From contig JAJYSL010000208.1 of NCBI GenBank assembly GCA_021793595.1, positions 1 through 7,511 on the forward strand: 7,511 nt of DNA. The letters run 5' to 3'. Of this stretch, positions 5,588-7,511 are shown one piece after another. Source of the stretch: Acidobacteriota bacterium (GTDB taxonomy: Bacteria; Acidobacteriota; Terriglobia; Terriglobales; Acidobacteriaceae). A program made the translations under genes and the position numbers. A model generated the notes under the pieces. The model saw only the letters and a list, made by a program, of their open reading frames with translations. It was not told the DNA's origin and did not search any database. Position 1 is the stretch's first letter. Every line of letters starts with the position of its first letter.

Positions 5588-6883
5588 GTGCGCGCAACCC
5601 CGTCCGCTCGAGCCATCGGTCTTCTCTGTTGCAGCCTGCTGCTCACGGCAGCCGTTGCCGCTGCCAACACGCAGAAACCTGTTTCGCCCGATGGTTCTGG
5701 AGCCTTTGCCACAGGACATTACCGCAATTTATTTCGTGAAGCTGGACATTCCCAGGCGCGGATCGACGCCAAAATCAACGCTGCTTTCAACCAACTGTTT
5801 CACGGTGACTCGAAGACACAAGCCGTGTATTACACCACCGGGAACAATGCCGACGGACCCCTGGCCTACATCACCGACGCAGCCCATCACGATGTGCGCA
5901 CAGAAGGCATGTCCTACGGCATGATGATCTCTGTGCAGCTCAACAAAAAGACGGAATTCGATGCGCTGTGGAACTGGGCCAAGACCTACATGTACATCAG
6001 CAATCCGAAACATCCCTCGTACGGATATTTTTCCTGGTCGTGCAAGCCCAACGGCACGCCGAATGAGGAGACGCCGGCGCCAGACGGAGAAGAATATTTT
6101 GCGATGTCTCTCTATTTCGCGTCCGCTCGTTGGGGAAACGGGCACGGAATCTATAACTACAAGGCCCAGGCCGACGCCATCCTGACAAACATGCGGCATC
6201 ATCCCGTAATGTCAGGGCCGACCCGGTTCGGACCCCGCACCGTGGGCAGCATGGTGAACGAGCAATGCAAAATGATTCGTTTTGTTCCAGGCATTGGCCG
6301 CGGCGACTTCACGGACCCTTCTTACCACTTGCCGGCTTTCTATGAACTGTGGGCAAGATGGGGACCGAAAGCCGATCGTGCTTTTTGGGCGGAAGCCGCC
6401 ACTGTGAGTCGCGGTTTTTTTCTGAAAGCCACCAATCCAAAGACAGGCCTCGCTCCGGATTATGCCAACTTCGATGGAACACCGCATGGGACTAAGTGGA
6501 ATCCCATGGCTGCGAACTTTTCCTTCGACTCGTGGAGAACCGCAAGCAATTGGTCCGTCGACTGGTCGTGGTGGGGCAAGGCCAACGACGAGCATGAACT
6601 CAGCGACCGCATTCAGAAGTTCTTTCTATCCCAGGGAATTGACAAATATGGAGACCAGTACACGCTGGATGGTCACGAGCTCGAAGCGCGACACTCAACC
6701 GGCTTGGTATCGACCAACGCGGTCGCCAGCCTAGCCGCTACGGCGCCGCAGGCGAGGCAATTTGTGCAGGCACTTTGGAACGCACCCATTCCCTCCGGAG
6801 GACAGCGGTACTACGACGGCATGCTATACATGATGAGCTTGATGCATTGTGGTGGCGAGTTTCGCATATGGACACCGAAATAA
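5588..6883 (+). CDS. Exported GH8 reducing-end xylose-releasing exo-oligoxylanase (Rex-like)
   Basis: The product has 431 residues from the GTG start and spans the family. Residues 1 to about 26 are a signal peptide (R2, R8, core 9-24, cut near VAAA). The mature part resembles Bacillus halodurans Rex as I recall it. VRTEGMSYGMM (103-113) carries E106, equivalent to the Rex general acid E70. PAPDGEEYF (163-171) carries the conserved D166. FSFDSWR (311-317) carries D314, the probable match to the base D263. H369 in RHSTGL fits Rex H319, a residue tied to reducing-end recognition. DPSYHLPAFYELW (243-255) is also strongly family-like. Rex inverts configuration and releases xylose from the reducing end of oligosaccharides of three or more units (EC 3.2.1.156). 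The described Bacillus enzyme is cytoplasmic, whereas this one is exported. GH115 follows 32 bases later, probably in one operon. An endo-xylanase or chitosanase of GH8 is less likely. Confidence 0.93.
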   Translation: MRATPSARAIGLLCCSLLLTAAVAAANTQKPVSPDGSGAFATGHYRNLFREAGHSQARIDAKINAAFNQLFHGDSKTQAVYYTTGNNADGPLAYITDAAHHDVRTEGMSYGMMISVQLNKKTEFDALWNWAKTYMYISNPKHPSYGYFSWSCKPNGTPNEETPAPDGEEYFAMSLYFASARWGNGHGIYNYKAQADAILTNMRHHPVMSGPTRFGPRTVGSMVNEQCKMIRFVPGIGRGDFTDPSYHLPAFYELWARWGPKADRAFWAEAATVSRGFFLKATNPKTGLAPDYANFDGTPHGTKWNPMAANFSFDSWRTASNWSVDWSWWGKANDEHELSDRIQKFFLSQGIDKYGDQYTLDGHELEARHSTGLVSTNAVASLAATAPQARQFVQALWNAPIPSGGQRYYDGMLYMMSLMHCGGEFRIWTPK

Positions 6884-6900
6884 TCGGCGCAACGCAGGAA

Positions 6901-6906
6901 AGGAGG
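6901..6906 (+). promoter_or_regulatory. Strong ribosome binding site of the GH115 gene
   Basis: AGGAGG within AAAGGAGGT, nine bases before the ATG at 6916. It lies in the 32-base gap after the GH8 stop codon, which contains no terminator, so the two genes are likely co-transcribed. Confidence 0.8.
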
Positions 6907-6915
6907 TACCGGGCG

Positions 6916-7511
6916 ATGGTTGGTCCGCCAGGGACCTCTGCCCTAAAGTCGCTTCATCTGCGGTTGTCATTGCTGTTTGCGTTCCTCTTCTGCTGCAGTT
7001 CCCTGTTCGCATTCACGATCGGTGCAACTCCCTACGTTGAATATGCGGAATCACCCGGAAGCTTTCCCATCGCTCACAACGGTCGAGCAACAGCCCTGTA
7101 TGTGGATGCAAATGACGACCCCGGCGTCATCCGCGCCGCGCATGATTTGCAGTCCGACATTGACCGCGTCACCACACTGACGCCTGACATCAAGCAGGGC
7201 GCTCCATTTCCAGCCAATGTCATTCTGATCGGAACCATCGGCAGCAGCACGATCATCGATCGACTTATCCGAAGCAAGAAAATCGATGTGGATGCCATTC
7301 GGGGCAAGTGGGAGTCCAACCTGATTCAAGTGGTTGCGAAGCCGCTGCCCGGCATAGCCAGCGCTCTCGTTATTGCCGGCAGCGATAAGCGCGGAACAAT
7401 CTTCGGAATCTACGACGTGTCCGAACAGATTGGCGTATCGCCCTGGTATTGGTGGGCGGACGTGCCCGTACAGCATCGAGACGCGCTGTACGTCAAACCC
7501 GGGAAATACAT
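6916..7511 (+). CDS. Exported GH115 xylan alpha-1,2-(4-O-methyl)glucuronidase (partial, N-terminal 198 residues)
   Basis: The frame is open from ATG 6916 to the right edge. Residues 1 to about 33 form a signal peptide: basic K11, H14 and R16, a hydrophobic core LSLLFAFLF at 17-25, and a likely cut near LFA. The rest matches the GH115 N-terminal domain: VILIGTIGSSTIID (about 94-107), GKWESNLIQVV (120-130), then AGSDKRGTIFGIYDVSEQ (about 154-171) and IGVSPWYWWADVPV (172-185), the most diagnostic block. Family members are usually about 850-1000 residues, so most of the enzyme, including the catalytic barrel, lies outside the window. GH115 enzymes remove glucuronic acid or its 4-O-methyl ether from xylan chains, including internal sites (EC 3.2.1.131). 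A few members act on other glucuronic-acid glycans, but the Rex gene immediately upstream favours xylan. No truncation or frameshift is seen in the visible part. Confidence 0.93.
   Translation, partial: MVGPPGTSALKSLHLRLSLLFAFLFCCSSLFAFTIGATPYVEYAESPGSFPIAHNGRATALYVDANDDPGVIRAAHDLQSDIDRVTTLTPDIKQGAPFPANVILIGTIGSSTIIDRLIRSKKIDVDAIRGKWESNLIQVVAKPLPGIASALVIAGSDKRGTIFGIYDVSEQIGVSPWYWWADVPVQHRDALYVKPGKY

Noticed and set aside
5621..5635. Possible lipoprotein cysteines in the GH8 signal peptide (LLCC) and in the GH115 one (FLFCC)
   Set aside because: In both the residue before the cysteine is bulky or another cysteine rather than G, A or S, so they are not lipoboxes; ordinary signal peptidase cuts further on fit better.
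5729..6595. Antisense frames at 5729-6202 and 6212-6595 on the minus strand
   Set aside because: They are fully covered by the GH8 gene, whose catalytic motifs lie in the sense frame.
1..7511. CRISPR arrays, transposons, phage or defence genes
   Set aside because: No regularly spaced repeats, terminal inverted repeats with transposase, integrase, nuclease or toxin-antitoxin motifs were seen; all long frames are explained by the four carbohydrate-related genes.

Overview
The window looks like part of a polysaccharide-utilisation locus from a Gram-negative soil bacterium, most likely an Acidobacteriota member (class Terriglobia, relatives of Granulicella, Edaphobacter or Terriglobus). The assignment rests on the very large Oar-like TonB-dependent receptor with an N-terminal carboxypeptidase-regulatory-like domain, the absence of a SusD partner next to it, and the mix of exported carbohydrate enzymes. 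It is an inference from gene style, not from a marker gene.

Layout. Positions 1-3730 (minus strand) hold one uninterrupted receptor reading frame of at least 1243 codons, whose C-terminus runs off the left edge. Positions 3731-4255 are a gene-free stretch with the receptor's leader and a candidate promoter surrounded by inverted repeats that look like repressor sites, plus two hairpins behind the next gene. Positions 4256-5509 (minus) encode an exported SGNH/GDSL esterase of 417 residues. A 78-bp divergent intergenic region follows. Positions 5588-6883 (plus) encode an exported GH8 enzyme closely resembling the reducing-end xylose-releasing exo-oligoxylanase (Rex). After 32 bp, positions 6916 to the right edge (plus) encode the N-terminus of an exported GH115 alpha-glucuronidase.

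How they fit together. GH115 enzymes remove (4-O-methyl)glucuronic acid from xylan, SGNH esterases of this kind commonly remove acetyl groups, and Rex trims xylose from the reducing end of short xylo-oligosaccharides. The receptor would bring oligosaccharides across the outer membrane to these enzymes, all of which carry export signals. The coherent reading is a glucuronoxylan (possibly acetylated) degradation locus working in the periplasm or at the cell surface. The receptor substrate and the esterase specificity are inferred from this context only.

I found no tRNA, rRNA, CRISPR array, insertion sequence or phage gene, and no evidence for a wholly new system. The most interesting unexplained signal is the cluster of inverted repeats in front of the receptor gene.
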